From positions 199,604,677 through 199,668,676 of the forward strand of contig JBOZIK010000001.1 of assembly GCA_051453625.1 (NCBI GenBank): a DNA stretch of 64,000 nt. Direction: 5' to 3'. The first letter of the stretch is position 1; every line of letters begins with the position of its first letter. The DNA is from Welwitschia mirabilis. Taxonomy: Eukaryota > Gnetophyta > Gnetopsida > Welwitschiales. Shown here piece by piece: positions 1 through 11,838 of the stretch. The notes beneath the pieces were generated by a model, which made no database searches, was not told the DNA's origin, and worked only from the letters and a program-made list of their open reading frames with translations. The translations under genes and the position numbers were made by a program.

Positions 1-799
1 TCACTTGTTTAAGGGTTCAAATTTTTAGCATATTTCACATGCTTTACTAAACTTATGAGTGTTCTTAAAAAATGTTAGCTATAAAAAATTTTACATAGAA
101 CTTCATGTGTAGCTTTTATACCATCAAAATGAGCTCCTATAACCACTCCATGACATAATTATAAGAATTTATCTTACTCTATTTAGGAAAACAATACCTA
201 TAAGTATTATCTATACACAGTTTAAATAGAAGCAGTGGTATCTAGTGATAATTATGGATTTTTCTTAAGAATAACCTCTTTTCATGACTACTTCATGAAC
301 AAGACATATGTTGGCATACCAAGTAGGTGCCTATGTTTATAAACCAAGGATCAAAACATTGTTGGAATTAAACTACAAACATAACTTTACTAGGAAATTA
401 TTCGTATTTGTGATTATTCTCACATTGTTCTGCCGATATAAGAAGCTAAGATAAATGATTATCCACTAGGTTTTTGCAACCTTTCCTATCTAGAATCATC
501 AAATCAAATTTCTATAAAAGTAATATCCAATGTATTACATGAGAATTCAAGTTAATCTAGCTAACATATAAGAAGGGAAGTGTGATCAATATGTACATTG
601 ATATGATGTTTAATAAATAAATTCCTAAACATATCTAATGTCAAAATTACTACTAACAACTCTTGTTATATGTTTTAATAATTAAATTAAGCTAGGTTTA
701 GTATTTTATTAAAGTAGAAAATGAAAATTAATTTTTTGTTTAACTTTTTTGTGACATGGCACTTATGACAAAGTTACTAGCATATATCATTAATTAAAA

Positions 800-1625
800 A
801 TATAAATTCTAATTAGGCCTCATAGAATGGTGTTAGTCATCAATTTTTAATTTAATAGCTTAAAAAATTCCTCACATTCCTAGGACCAATGAAAAGGTAT
901 CTCCTTCTTAAGTAGAGAGTGTAAAGTTTTGCAAATCTTTAAATGCTCTTTAATAAATCTTCTATTAAAATCTACATGTCCTAGGAATGACCTTAGTTTT
1001 TTAATGTTAGAGGGTGAAGGAAGATCCTTAATTGCTATAACTTTAGAAGGACCTATGGCTATTTTGTCTTCAAAAAGTATGTATCCTAATATAAATTCTT
1101 TTGTCATCATAAAGTTTGATTTTTTCCAACTTAGTTTTAATCCAATTTTAATGCATCAATTCAATATAGTCTCTAATCTTTCTAATGTCTAATAAAAGGA
1201 GTTCCCCCAAATAGAGAAATAATTCATGAAAATTTATATATATTTATCCAGCACATTAGTAAATATGCCTATCATGGCCCATTAGAAAGTGATAAGAGCA
1301 TTACATAATCCAAAGGAAATCCTCTTAAATGCATAATTATCAAATGGGGAGATGAAAGTAGTTAAGAGTTAATCCTCTAAAGCAATATGAATTTTATTAT
1401 AGCCGATGTACCCATCCAAGAAGCAATAGTATTCTTGACCTTGTATTCTATTTATCACTTCATCTACAAATGGAATAAAGAAATGATCTTTTATAGTAAT
1501 AGTGTTTAGTTGACTAAAGTTTAACCATACTCTCCACTTATTGTTTTTCTTTGGAATCATAGTAATAGCACTTATCCCTTTACTCTTCAAAATTGGGTAA
1601 ATGATTTTAGCATCCATCAACTTAA
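800..1625 (-). pseudogene. gypsy reverse transcriptase, broken
   Basis: Two open stretches carry the signal. At 1369-1620 the protein has IPKKNNKWRV, a LNFSQLN block, KDHFFIPFVDEVI and DGYIGYN, which are the finger and palm blocks of a gypsy RT. At 880-1110 it has GYILFEDKIAIG and LRSFLGHVDFNRRFIKEH, the thumb and start of the RNase H connection. The piece between (1110-1369) can be followed as FISPFDNYAFKRISFGLCNA and then the catalytic box, but contains stops. The FMDD-type box reads FMNY at 1219-1230, so both catalytic aspartates are lost. Below 880 the reading continues briefly (PFHWS, then ECQEFF-like with stops) toward RNase H and fades. It cannot encode an active enzyme. Confidence 0.85.
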
Positions 1626-2289
1626 TAATCTCTTATTTTACTATTTTTATAAAAGATAGATTTAATCACATTTTCATCTATTTCATTAGTTTTGCATTTG
1701 ATTCTAGGTAGATTTTATGTTGGATAATAAAAGATGAGATACTTATAAGATTATTATGAGTCCATGTGAAGGCTTCTAATTTTCTTTTTAACATTCTTAA
1801 TAATCTATTCTCTTATTCCTCTTTCAAATTAACCTTCATTACTATTGTCTTAGTATTGTTCTTATCCAAGAATAAATACTTCAAATTGATAGGTAAGGGC
1901 TCAGATCTAATTTTAAAGGAGAACCTTTACCTTTCTTGTCCTTAGCCATACGATGAAAACCATCTTCATTCAATAAGTCTTGGGTATAAAAAATACCATA
2001 CTAGTTATTCTTCGCCACTATTTTTGATATAATATTAATATTGTGCTTAAGTTATACTTATAATATGCATCTTATTAACTTATAGGAATAGTTAAAATAT
2101 AGAGACTACTAAACTATTTTCCATTGATTTCTTTGCCTTTCTAATACTTTGTCTTTACATAAGATCAATAAATGTTTTGATTGCTATTTACTCTAGTATT
2201 AAATAATCTTCAATAGATTGTATTCTTTGATATAGTTCTTCATCTCTTCATACTTGTTACATGTCTCCATAGATTTATAGATCTTAGAA

Positions 2290-2520
2290 TTAAATTTTTT
2301 ATTTTTAAATTGTAATATTAGTGTTCTTATTTTTATGTGGATAACTCCATTAGGTATTGCCAACCATGCTCTTCCTAAGATATGTAAGTAGCATCTGCTT
2401 CTTCCTACTTCTAAAACTACAAAGTGTGTAGGATAATATCCTTTATAGACCTAAATGATTAAGTACTTGATAATTCTAATAGCTCTCTTCAAGGATTCAT
2501 CTACAATTTTAAGTGAACAT
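2290..2520 (-). pseudogene. gypsy aspartic protease C-terminal part, broken
   Basis: The minus-strand translation gives a recognisable tail of an Athila/Tat-type retropepsin: LKIVDESLKRAIRII, then HFVVLEVGR, then ILGRAWLA and a LILQF end. In the family the ILGR block follows the flap, and the DxGA active site lies upstream. That upstream part should fall above 2520, next to the 10-base gap at 2573-2582, and was not recognised. At least one stop interrupts the fragment. The assignment rests on block order and spacing, with RT lying downstream on the same strand. Confidence 0.65.
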
Positions 2521-2572
2521 TTACTAGTTATAGCCTTTTCATTAACTTCATACTTTTCATAGTGTACTCAAG

Positions 2573-2582
2573 NNNNNNNNNN
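2573..2582. other. assembly gap, 10 N
   Basis: A run of ten N inside the gypsy relic. The size is a placeholder-like round number, so the true distance is unknown. Confidence 0.95.
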
Positions 2583-3416
2583 GTTAACACTTGTTCCTAG
2601 ATAGAACAAGTAATCCTTTAATCAATGTATACCTTTCAAGGTCATTGTGACTATTTCATCCCTTGGGTCTTTATGCTTAAGATTTTTTTGGCTTAATGCT
2701 ATGAATTTCTGATAATCTTAGCATATTTTTTCTAGTAATTTCCTATTTCTCTTTCTTTTAATCAAGTTCTTGAAGGCTTTCTCATATTTTCTATTGTCTT
2801 TTAATAACTTCCAAAGAAGAAATGAAACAAAAAGTTATTTTAAGATGGTTCTAGCTCTTTAGTCCATTCTACCTATTGCAATTTTAATATCTTTGGGAAT
2901 GAAGGGCTAGATGGGATTTTAAGTCAGTCAAGAATTGTATTAGTATTTTAGTTCCCTTTCTTGTAACTACCTTAATATCTTTAATCACATTAGGGTTAGG
3001 TTTAGGAGAATAATATAATTCTCCTACCTATATTGAGTTGGCATATAGGGATTATTGCATAATTTTCATCAACTTATGTAGATCTTCACCCATGTTTTAT
3101 ATAGCTTTTATAGTTTGAATGAACTCCTACTTTAATGTCTATTGGAGGATATTAAGTAAGTTCTATTCTAAGAGGATTATTATTATTCTGCTTATGCTAC
3201 ATCTAATATTATTCTAAGCAAATCATGATCCAAAGGATTTCACTAGTTTTGAAAAAAGAGTCTAGACCTTATGGATTTTAGCATACAATGGGGTATTTGA
3301 AGTTGATTAATAGTGAATAGATCCACCTTGAGTTCTAGCATACATTGGGATATTTAAAGTTGATTGGTAGTGAATCGCTTCTTCTTTAGAAAATTCTCAT
3401 AGTAAGGAACACAAGG

Positions 3417-3458
3417 GCATGTTTAAATTTGATGTCCAAATTATTCACATAGAATGCA
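3417..3458 (-). pseudogene. gypsy Gag CCHC zinc knuckle
   Basis: Read on the minus strand, all four zinc ligands of a C-x2-C-x4-H-x4-C knuckle are present at the correct spacing (CILC, then FGH, then TC). Two internal codons have become stops. It lies about 0.9 kb upstream of the protease tail in the same element, the expected place for the nucleocapsid part of Gag. Confidence 0.7.
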
Positions 3459-4621
3459 TGTTTCCACTTGAGTTATAGATTTATTTTCTTTTAGTCCATT
3501 AATAGCCATTATTATCTTTTATAAAGAAATTTTAATTTCCTACATAATAGAGTTTGGGTGTTTATCTATTTTAGTTAAACTAGTTGAGTATCTAAGATCT
3601 TCACTTACTTAAGTTTTTTTTTTCTAGTGTTAATTTCTATTTTTCCTTTACTTTAAAAGCTTTTACTTCATTTTACTAATGATTTAGGTTTCTTCTAATG
3701 TTTCTCCACTTTAACATTTATGATATCTTCTTCATAAGAAAATTCTATCATTTGGCATGTTATGGGTAGTAGTCCTTATATAAAGAATTCAATTACTTTG
3801 CATTCCTCTAGATCATTCTGGTGATACTTAGCCACTGTAGAAGTAAATATTTCAAATGTAGAAGCATAGCCATCATCATCTTATTACCTAAATCCTATAA
3901 TATTCTTCTTGATACCTTAAAATTTGATATTACTTAGGTATTTATGTAGAAAATCTCCTTTCATACAATTTCTAGTTGTGATAGAATAACAGGGTAATCA
4001 ATAAAATCAATTATTAACACTTCATGACATGAATATTATAAATATAGTTAAAGGATCTATTAGTGATAGATCTTCCTAATATTTTCAAGAGTGACTCTAA
4101 CTCCATTACGAATTGTAATGGATTCTTTTCTTCATTACCAGAAAAATCTAAGTAGAGTTACCAAATTTTTCATTTTTACATTGTCTCTAGGAGGTAAATT
4201 ACAAGATCATGAATCTATTCATTTCCTCTTTAGAAATATTTTTCTAATTTTCTAATTTAATCATTCGTATTTCTTGGTAATGCTTGTTGTACTTATTATG
4301 AGCTATTAGGTGGTAAAGTTATTTGTGGCTTAGTTTAGTTTGCTGAGGGATTTACCATTATGTAAGAGGTCTTTTGGTTAATACCTAATTTATTTTTAGA
4401 ACTCTTTTAATATACAATGGAGTCATTTAGTATAGATAGTTTAGTGGAATTTCTTAAGGATAGTAGTAATAATGCTTTGGTAGAGGGTTATAAACAAATT
4501 TTAGGCTGAGCTTTCTTCACTATTTTACTATATGCTTTTCAATTAAAATATCCTTAATGTTTTTCCTAATAAGACATTATTACATATTTTCCCTTACTCT
4601 CAACATGCATCCTTATAGGTA

Positions 4622-5057
4622 NNNNNNNNNNNNNNNNNNNNNNNNNNNNNNNNNNNNNNNNNNNNNNNNNNNNNNNNNNNNNNNNNNNNNNNNNNNNNNN
4701 NNNNNNNNNNNNNNNNNNNNNNNNNNNNNNNNNNNNNNNNNNNNNNNNNNNNNNNNNNNNNNNNNNNNNNNNNNNNNNNNNNNNNNNNNNNNNNNNNNNN
4801 NNNNNNNNNNNNNNNNNNNNNNNNNNNNNNNNNNNNNNNNNNNNNNNNNNNNNNNNNNNNNNNNNNNNNNNNNNNNNNNNNNNNNNNNNNNNNNNNNNNN
4901 NNNNNNNNNNNNNNNNNNNNNNNNNNNNNNNNNNNNNNNNNNNNNNNNNNNNNNNNNNNNNNNNNNNNNNNNNNNNNNNNNNNNNNNNNNNNNNNNNNNN
5001 NNNNNNNNNNNNNNNNNNNNNNNNNNNNNNNNNNNNNNNNNNNNNNNNNNNNNNNNN
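4622..5057. other. assembly gap, 436 N
   Basis: A run of 436 N upstream (minus-strand sense) of the first gypsy relic. It probably hides part of that element's gag leader or 5' LTR. Apparent ORFs across it are artefacts. Confidence 0.95.
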
Positions 5058-7640
5058 ACCAAAAATAAATGATAAAAATAAAAATAATTAAAGTAATCAC
5101 TACTTTACTTCATACTTTTGCAACTAATAAAATCATTACCTCCTTGATAATGATGCAAAAATCATGAGCTTATATAAATCATGAGTTAATCCAAGAAAGG
5201 AAAAAATAGATTATAATGAAATTCTATATTGGTATAAACTCACAATTACTTATGGCCTCGAATATGTTGGTATTTAATGTAAATTATTACTTGTATAAAG
5301 CAAAAAAGAGTACTACAAAAATGCACATAGTAAACATAGATTTTAGTAAATGGAAAAAATAACAAAAATGTAGTAAATAAAACTACACTACAATGAATGT
5401 ATATTTAATGTCATAAATATTTAGAGGTGTTATTCCATGCCTTGCCTTTAATAACTAGGAACCAAGAAATGCAAATGTACTTAAGAGCTCTTAGCCAATA
5501 AAGCTAATCTGAGAATTCTCAAGGGGGTGTTTTTTTTCCATATTTAAAATTATGAAATTTTACAAAGATAAATCAAAATGCTATAAATTTCAATTTTGAT
5601 TTGATTTTAAAAATAAAATGATAAAAATCGAAAATTTAATAGCTATGCTAGAATTATGTAGAAAGGAATAAATTAAAGGTTAACACTATAGGTCTTCAAT
5701 AAACTATTGTAGCAGTATCACCATTGTAGAGGCTATAAAGAGCTAATATCATCTTTATTTATAGCATGAAATACCATTGCTTCCAAATGGATTGGATCCT
5801 TCTTATGTTTAAAAGTGGGATTAGCTCATTAGGATTAGTGGAGGGAGAGTTAGCATTGATATGATACAAAAAGATATAGTTCAATTTAGTTAGCTATTAA
5901 AATGGATAAAACAAGCTCTTATAAGAAAAGAATCATTGATATTAACTTCATTTTCAAAGAAAAATTTGGAGTGACATCAACACACTTTTAAAAGGATGTG
6001 TAATAAAGCTACAAGTGAGTACCTTATCTATTGGTTGCTAATGAATAATAAAGTGTATTTAAGTAATGTATAAGAATAAAGTTCACATAATAGCAGTAGA
6101 CAAAAATGCTCATCAAACCATATAAAAAACATTTCTACTAAATTCATTTTATAATAGCTATGTGTAAGAATATCCAAAATTCCATCATTATGACTATTAA
6201 ATTGACTCTTCACAGATAGAAATGAGAGCATGAAAAGAAGAATATTTATCTAAAATGTGTGATGATGGAAATACATTTTAAATGATAAATTAAAATAAAG
6301 ATAATTAATTCCTAAATAAATAATGACATGTAAATTTCCTTCCTTATGTAAAACATATTTTTCACCTAACTTAGCATCCATTTTAGTCAACTCTTCTTAT
6401 AAATAATAAGAATGATACTCATTATTAAGAAAAGAAAGATATTTTGAAATAAGCATGGGTGTTATGAAAAAATATTATACTTTACTCACCCTTATGAAAA
6501 TATTCTAAGAAACTCTTTCTTCATCTTTATCATCATCATCACCTTCTTCTTCTATACTTTTCTTATCATGAACAACATATGAATTCTTATAAAACTCTTT
6601 CATCTTATTAGAAAGGTAGGGTTTTCTTCTTTGGTAAAGAAGGCTTCACATCCTCTTATGTTCATGTAACCCAAATACATAGAGACATATTATTACAAAA
6701 TTTATGAAATGCACCCTCCATAGTAAAGTCTCATATTCTTATAAAAATTGTTACTCAATTCAGATCTAACTTGATAAAAGGAAATGATAACATGGGTCTA
6801 ATCCATAATGGTGTCACTCTATTTATAGTAGAGATGGATAATGAGATAGAAAATAATAATAAAAATAGAGAAAAAGACATATTAACAAGAATATTTATAA
6901 GAAAATACAAGGATGGAGTTTTGTATTTATAGATGTGAGGGTGAATTTAAGTCATAGATCATTTAATCTCAATAGATATTTAAGATTAAAGATGATAGGG
7001 ATTAACATAAAGGAGGAGTGTGTTTTATTTAATAAGACATGTCATGCATGGAAACCTAGCATTTATTTTTATCTCCATTTACTAAGAAGAAAATTTATTA
7101 TTATTTCAAGAAATAAAGGGAATATTTATGCTAATCAAGAGTGGTATTTATTTCTAATTTTTATTTTTCACCTAATGTTTAGGATAAATTTTTGTATATT
7201 TAATAAATACCTTGTTATCTACTCATAGGATAAAAAAATAAATACAAAATATCTTGTTTTATATATTTAGTCCTAATAATTAAACTAAAACAATCATGAT
7301 GTTGTTAATTAAGTATGACATTTTTTTTTAATTTAAGTGATCATGTTCTATTTTAAACAATACTATATAAGTAATGCCATAGAAGAAATAAAATATGAAA
7401 AATAAAATCGGGATTTCCCTACTCTCCAAGAATGTAGATGAAACATAAACTAGCTTAGGCCTACTCTTGAGTATCCTTGAACTACACACAAAAAATTCTA
7501 CTCATCCCATAGAAAATACATAGCTCCAAATACTATTGCCTAATTGGGAATATTAAAATGAATTTTTACCAGCCCCATTTAAAAAACTAATAAATAACAT
7601 ACAAAAAGAAACTTAATATTTAACAAGCTAGAAGAATAAA
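5058..7640. other. unassigned AT-rich stretch
   Basis: No gene or known domain was recognised on either strand. A TATA-like word sits on the minus strand at 5755-5764 (CTATAAATAA), upstream in minus sense of the gypsy relic. It could be the remains of that element's 5' LTR promoter, but no matching second LTR was found. A 97-residue open frame at 6935-7228 (+) has an AT-driven composition (Ile, Phe, Tyr, Asn, Lys) and no motif. Other open frames here are shorter and equally featureless. Confidence 0.5.
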
Positions 7641-7643
7641 AAA

Positions 7644-7985
7644 TTATGAATTCATGAAAAAATAAGTAAAAAATAAGAAACAAAAATTCATGTCATAGTT
7701 TAAAGGATCAAAACCATCACCCATATTTCTAGATAAGATTCTCTCCATGTTAGAAATGGAAAGGTATTTGGTCTTCTTATTTGCTAGAATATCTATAGTA
7801 TCATTAATCTCTATCATCATTTTCAAAGCCTCCCATTAATGGTAATTATCCTTATCCAAGTGCCATGAGAGCATTAGCTTCCTATATGCCCTAATAGTAT
7901 CCTCTAGATTTACCGCAAGATCTTGTAGTAGTCTTTTGAGTCTCTTATAGTAACAATATTATTATAATCTAGCTCTGAATTTGAC
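7644..7985 (-). pseudogene. unidentified coding relic, coiled-coil-like
   Basis: The minus-strand frame stays protein-like for about 110 codons. An open stretch from about 7960 to 7823 reads YKRLKRLLQDLAVNLEDTIR and then AYRKLMLSWHLDKDNYH. A single TAA follows, and then the open frame 7644-7826 (MMIEINDTIDILANKKTKYL, then ISNMERILSRNMGDGF). Heptad-like Leu/Ile spacing and charged residues suggest a helical, perhaps coiled-coil, protein. I do not recognise the family. It may be a transposon accessory or Gag-like protein or a host gene fragment. The amino-acid mix is less AT-driven than neighbouring random frames, which is why I list it. Further minus-strand frames up to about 8480 look partly protein-like but are full of stops. 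Confidence 0.35.
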
Positions 7986-8479
7986 TTTGGATCTCTGCTC
8001 CTCCATCCTTCCTATTCTTATCCTCCTATGAATAATTTCTTAAAGATCTTAAAGAATAGTCTAAATAATAATATAGTATCTTACCTCCTTTCTTTCACTT
8101 TAAGCTCTAAATCTAGATTCTTATGAGTATTCTATCTTTGTGAATTTTCTTTTACCATATTCAATACTATCCTTAGCTTCCTTATCTTTGTTGAAACTAT
8201 GACCTCTGAAGCTACCTTAACAGCCTCATTCGTTACCTCAGCTAGCATGAAATTAGAACTTCCTTGATTGTAATGTAGCTTTTGACCTTTTTTATGTCCC
8301 CTCTAAATTAATGCTATAATTAAGAAAAACCTTCTTTCCCTTTTTTAAGATCCCCTCTATTCCCTTATGCCCCATTAGAAAAGGTGTAAGAATTCCCCCT
8401 CTTTTGTGAAAATAGAAAAGGCATTAGGCCTCTCTCTCCAAACCAAACTTTCTTTTACCACCCTAAGTACCACCTATTA

Positions 8480-9470
8480 CTCTAAGAATAGAAGAACTTA
8501 GTTATGGGATGATTAAACTATGCTTCCTTTAGGATCTCTTCTAGGTTTTAAAGGTTTTTCCTTAGTCTCCCCTCATTTCATAAGAATTAAATAATTGTCT
8601 TAATTAAAACAAAATGGTAATTTTTAAAATTTTCATTTAACATCTTAAGGGAAAAAAGTGGACAATTAGCCTTTATTTCCTTCCTAGGAGCTATGATAAA
8701 ATGAAAATGTAGTACCTTAGGCTTAGAGAAATTATTATCTTGGATGATGTAGTAGTTAATAAATTTTGTTACTAACTACTAGGGTTTCTTTAGTTAATCT
8801 CTCTTAACAAAACCCTTCTTGGTCTAAGGATCTTTACATTTAAAAAATTTATCTACATCACCAAAGCCCATGAAATATAAAACCTAGGCCCCCTACATAT
8901 GGAATCTATAGAGCTTGCAATATAAGCTACATGGAGGTTAGGAAATGCCTTTTGCCACAACTACTTTTCATTTAATAGTAGCTTTGGTTGATATGAATTT
9001 TAGATTCCCCTAAAGCTTCATCAAGGATCCTATCCCATTGCTATGATTTTTTTTGATAGATTTAGATTGGCCTTAAAATTATTTCCTGTAACAAGATTGG
9101 CTTAGAAATGCTATCCCTTTGATTTCATGACTTTGTAAATTCTCTAAAGAATGGTCTCTATGGATGGTATTATATCATTAAACAAAAAATGATTATGTTC
9201 TATCCATGGAAACCATAGTGGAATGTTGATAAAGTTGCATATTAAACTAATTATTAGAGTTTAATTTAGCATTGCATTGAATCCTTTCTAGAATTTCACA
9301 GTAATTGAGCACTTCTAGAACACTTTAGTTTTAATAACCATCTATCATAATATAACAACTTTTCATAGCCATGTTTTTATGGGAATTATGAAGTAATTCA
9401 TTAAGGACATACTTTTTAATTAAAATCAATTTTACATTTAGATTATTACCATCAATTGTTTGAATGTGTA
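8480..9470 (-). other. possible decayed coding DNA, family unknown
   Basis: Several minus-strand stretches are protein-like once stops are ignored, for example NFINIPLWFPWIEHNHFLF near 9215 and KVMKSKG near 9130. Frames change often and no domain can be named. It could be part of the same relic as 7644-7985 or a separate element cut by the LTR element that starts at 9480. Confidence 0.2.
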
Positions 9471-9474
9471 GCTT

Positions 9475-9479
9475 AGAGG
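9475..9479. repeat. target-site duplication, left copy (AGAGG)
   Basis: AGAGG directly precedes the left LTR. The identical 5-mer directly follows the right LTR at 18099-18103. Five bases is the usual size for plant LTR elements. Confidence 0.75.
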
Positions 9480-9895
9480 TGTCATGTTCCAAATTTTTAA
9501 TGATCAAGATTTAAGTTCAAAATATCTTAAGAATATGAAATTTTATAAGGCTAATATTTTATGTTAATTCTTAATGTTTTCTTTTATAGATAATAATCAC
9601 ATGATTGTTATTTTCTCTTATGTAATAGTTGTTCTTAATGCTTTGGGTTTATTTATTAAATTGCTTATTTTAAAAAATGCCAATGAGTTATGGATTTGAT
9701 ATTATTATGAATGGAGATGCTTAGTATATGGAGTTATTATTTTTAGTAAATGTTAAAGAAAGTCTTGAATTGTAACTACTACCATGTTTATGAAATATTT
9801 TATTATTACTACTAATGTATTGTTTATTATTTATGACAAGCATAATCATTGTTTATTATCTACCTAGTGGCCTAGTTAGGTAATATAATCTGCAT

Positions 9896-10020
9896 TCCAC
9901 CACCCTTACCACTTTCACCAGTTCCACCATCTTCACTAGTTCCACCACACTAATTTCACCACTTTCACCACCTTCATCACTTCCATTACAACATTTTCAC
10001 CACCTTTACCACTCTCTTTT
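9896..10020 (+). repeat. CACC/CCACC-rich degenerate array in LTR U3
   Basis: About ten copies of words such as CCACC, TTTCACCA and TTCCACCA lie within 125 bases, ending shortly before the TATA box. The 3' LTR has the shortened counterpart at about 16677-16743. The position just upstream of the promoter suggests an enhancer-like repeat, which is an inference. Confidence 0.6.
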
Positions 10021-10054
10021 ATAATGGTGTCTCTCCACATCCTATATTATCTAC

Positions 10055-10063
10055 TATAAATAG
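10055..10063 (+). promoter_or_regulatory. LTR TATA box (TATAAATAG)
   Basis: An exact TATAAATAG lies 576 bases into the left LTR. The same word is at the corresponding place in the right LTR (16789-16797). Plant Pol II initiation would be expected about 25-35 bases downstream. Confidence 0.65.
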
Positions 10064-11206
10064 GATCTTCTTCTTTTCTTATTTTATTTTATTGAGAATC
10101 TTTTGCTATCGAATCACAAATACATCAACTTAGAGCTTTATAATATTCATTAGTTCTTGAGTTTTCATCTTTATTTGGTATGATTTATGGACTTTTATTT
10201 ACTTCTTGTATGTTCCAATTAATTCTTGCATGTTTTACATGTTCATCAAATTTTCTTACTTGTTCTTGTAATGCATGTATTATCTTGGTCATGAATTTAA
10301 TTCTATGCTTTAAACTTTGCTAAATAATCAAAGTATGTGGCTTTAGAGGATGGACCACTTAAGGGGCTTCCATTGATCATGGAATGAGCTGTTAGAGTAA
10401 TTAGAGTGATGTTTATGACCCATTTAATTATGCATGATATAATGTCTTTATAGCTTTAGAGGGAAAGGTTCCTATTGGCCATAGGAATGAATCTCTAAAT
10501 AAGTGGGTGTTTTGACATCATTTTGACATGACATTCTATTCAGTATACATTCTTAGATTACTAAAACTTGGATATGTGCATCTGGATTACTAAAAATTAT
10601 ATAAGGTTTTGGTCATATTTTAATTTTCCTTAATAATCCTATCTTAAGATTAGAAAACACCTTTACCTAAACCTTCCCATGGAACATATTAATAACTTTA
10701 AAGGTTATAACTCTCATGCCATGCTTGCATGTATAGGATCTATAATGAAGAAGGCCTTGGGATAATCTAGCTAATGTAATTTGGATTGAGAGCTATTTTC
10801 TTGCTTGTTGTTTATATGCATGTAGTTGAAGGATCTTGGATGTTCTAAATAAATTTTATTATTTATGTAAACATGAATATTGTATTTAGATTTATTTAAG
10901 AAGAAATATGAATATTTTGTAATGTATTTATCTTCCTTTCATTGGAAGGATTACAAGTGTTTAAGGCAAAAATTATATGTCTCTATGTGTTTTATAGATT
11001 TATTATTGTGACCCATAATCTAAGCCTTATATTGTATATTCTCAAATAATATGTAGTTAATGCTATAAGCTTATATTCTTAAAGTGATTTAAAAAATGAT
11101 AAGTTTTTAATTAATGGACAGTTTCTAAGAAATATTAAGGATGTTATATTTGGATATCTGAGTAAGCTTAAAGTTATCTATAGTGGATTTTAGGATGTCA
11201 CAATTT

Positions 11207-11220
11207 TGGTATCAGAGTGA
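11207..11220 (+). promoter_or_regulatory. primer binding site, initiator-Met type
   Basis: TGGTATCAGAGTGA starts four bases after the LTR end. Eleven bases match the common plant PBS complementary to the 3' end of initiator tRNA-Met. It fixes the orientation of the element as plus. Confidence 0.85.
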
Positions 11221-11807
11221 TTATATTGGGAGTAATTATGATGAAGGCATTATAGATGAGATATTAGGTTGCAATTTCACTAGGCATACTACTATTAAAC
11301 TATTATAACAATCTAAGTTATGATATCATTGGACATATTTGTAATTAAGATATTATAATTTTATTAAGCAACAAAATTTAGGTTATTTATAGCATCTGGG
11401 GAATCTAAAGGTTCTTCATTTTTAGAGTCAGAGAAATTTGTAAAAAGAATATCACAAGGATGAGAAAACATTGTGTTCAAAGATAAGGTAGATTAGAAAA
11501 ACAAAAACAGGAGTGGGACGAGGCACAACTTTTTTAGATACAGTGAAGTATGTTCCATTGATAGATTTTTCTACTGTGCTACAGTGCACTCATTGCCTCC
11601 AAAAAATAATACTCATTAAAGTAAAGTAATTGTATATAATCCTAATTTAATTAATTATAAAGTATGATGTTAGTCTATTAGAGTTGTTTATTACTTTTAT
11701 TTGGGTTAAAAATAATCTAGGATATAGAAATTAAGATATTGTGGAGTTCAGACATTATCATAACAATTTAATAAACTATTCATGGATCGGCTAGAAGGAA
11801 GGAGATG

Positions 11808-11838
<31 letters not shown>

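Larger units (their letters stand above)
760..4400 (-). mobile_element. Ty3/gypsy (Athila/Tat-like) retrotransposon relic
   Basis: A degraded gypsy polyprotein is read on the minus strand in the order expected for the family: CCHC knuckle (3417-3458), aspartic protease tail (about 2290-2520), then reverse transcriptase and its connection region (about 800-1625). Between these the translation is full of stops. No integrase was recognised toward position 1, so the 3' end is missing or too decayed. The RT wording (a DGYxGYN-like block and an FMDD-type box followed by FS) fits the Athila/Tat group rather than chromoviruses. No LTR pair could be assigned. A 436-base gap at 4622-5057 lies where the 5' part would be expected. 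Boundaries are approximate. Confidence 0.8.
9480..11202 (+). repeat. 5' LTR of the 9480-18098 element
   Basis: Starts TGTCATGTTCC and ends GATGTCACA, 1723 bases. It aligns along its whole length with 16265 onward. In the first 100 bases I count roughly a dozen differences, mostly transitions, so this is an old insertion. It contains a CACC-rich array (about 9898-10020) and a plant TATA box at 10055-10063, which places the U3/R junction near 10090. Confidence 0.85.

Noticed and set aside
929-1192. 87-residue plus-strand frame
   Set aside because: It is the shadow of the minus-strand gypsy RT at 880-1110.
4557-5100. Open frames of 149-171 residues on both strands
   Set aside because: They consist almost entirely of N translated as X across the 436-base gap.
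6935-7228. 97-residue plus-strand frame considered as a possible host exon
   Set aside because: No domain, no plausible splice context, and AT-driven residue content.
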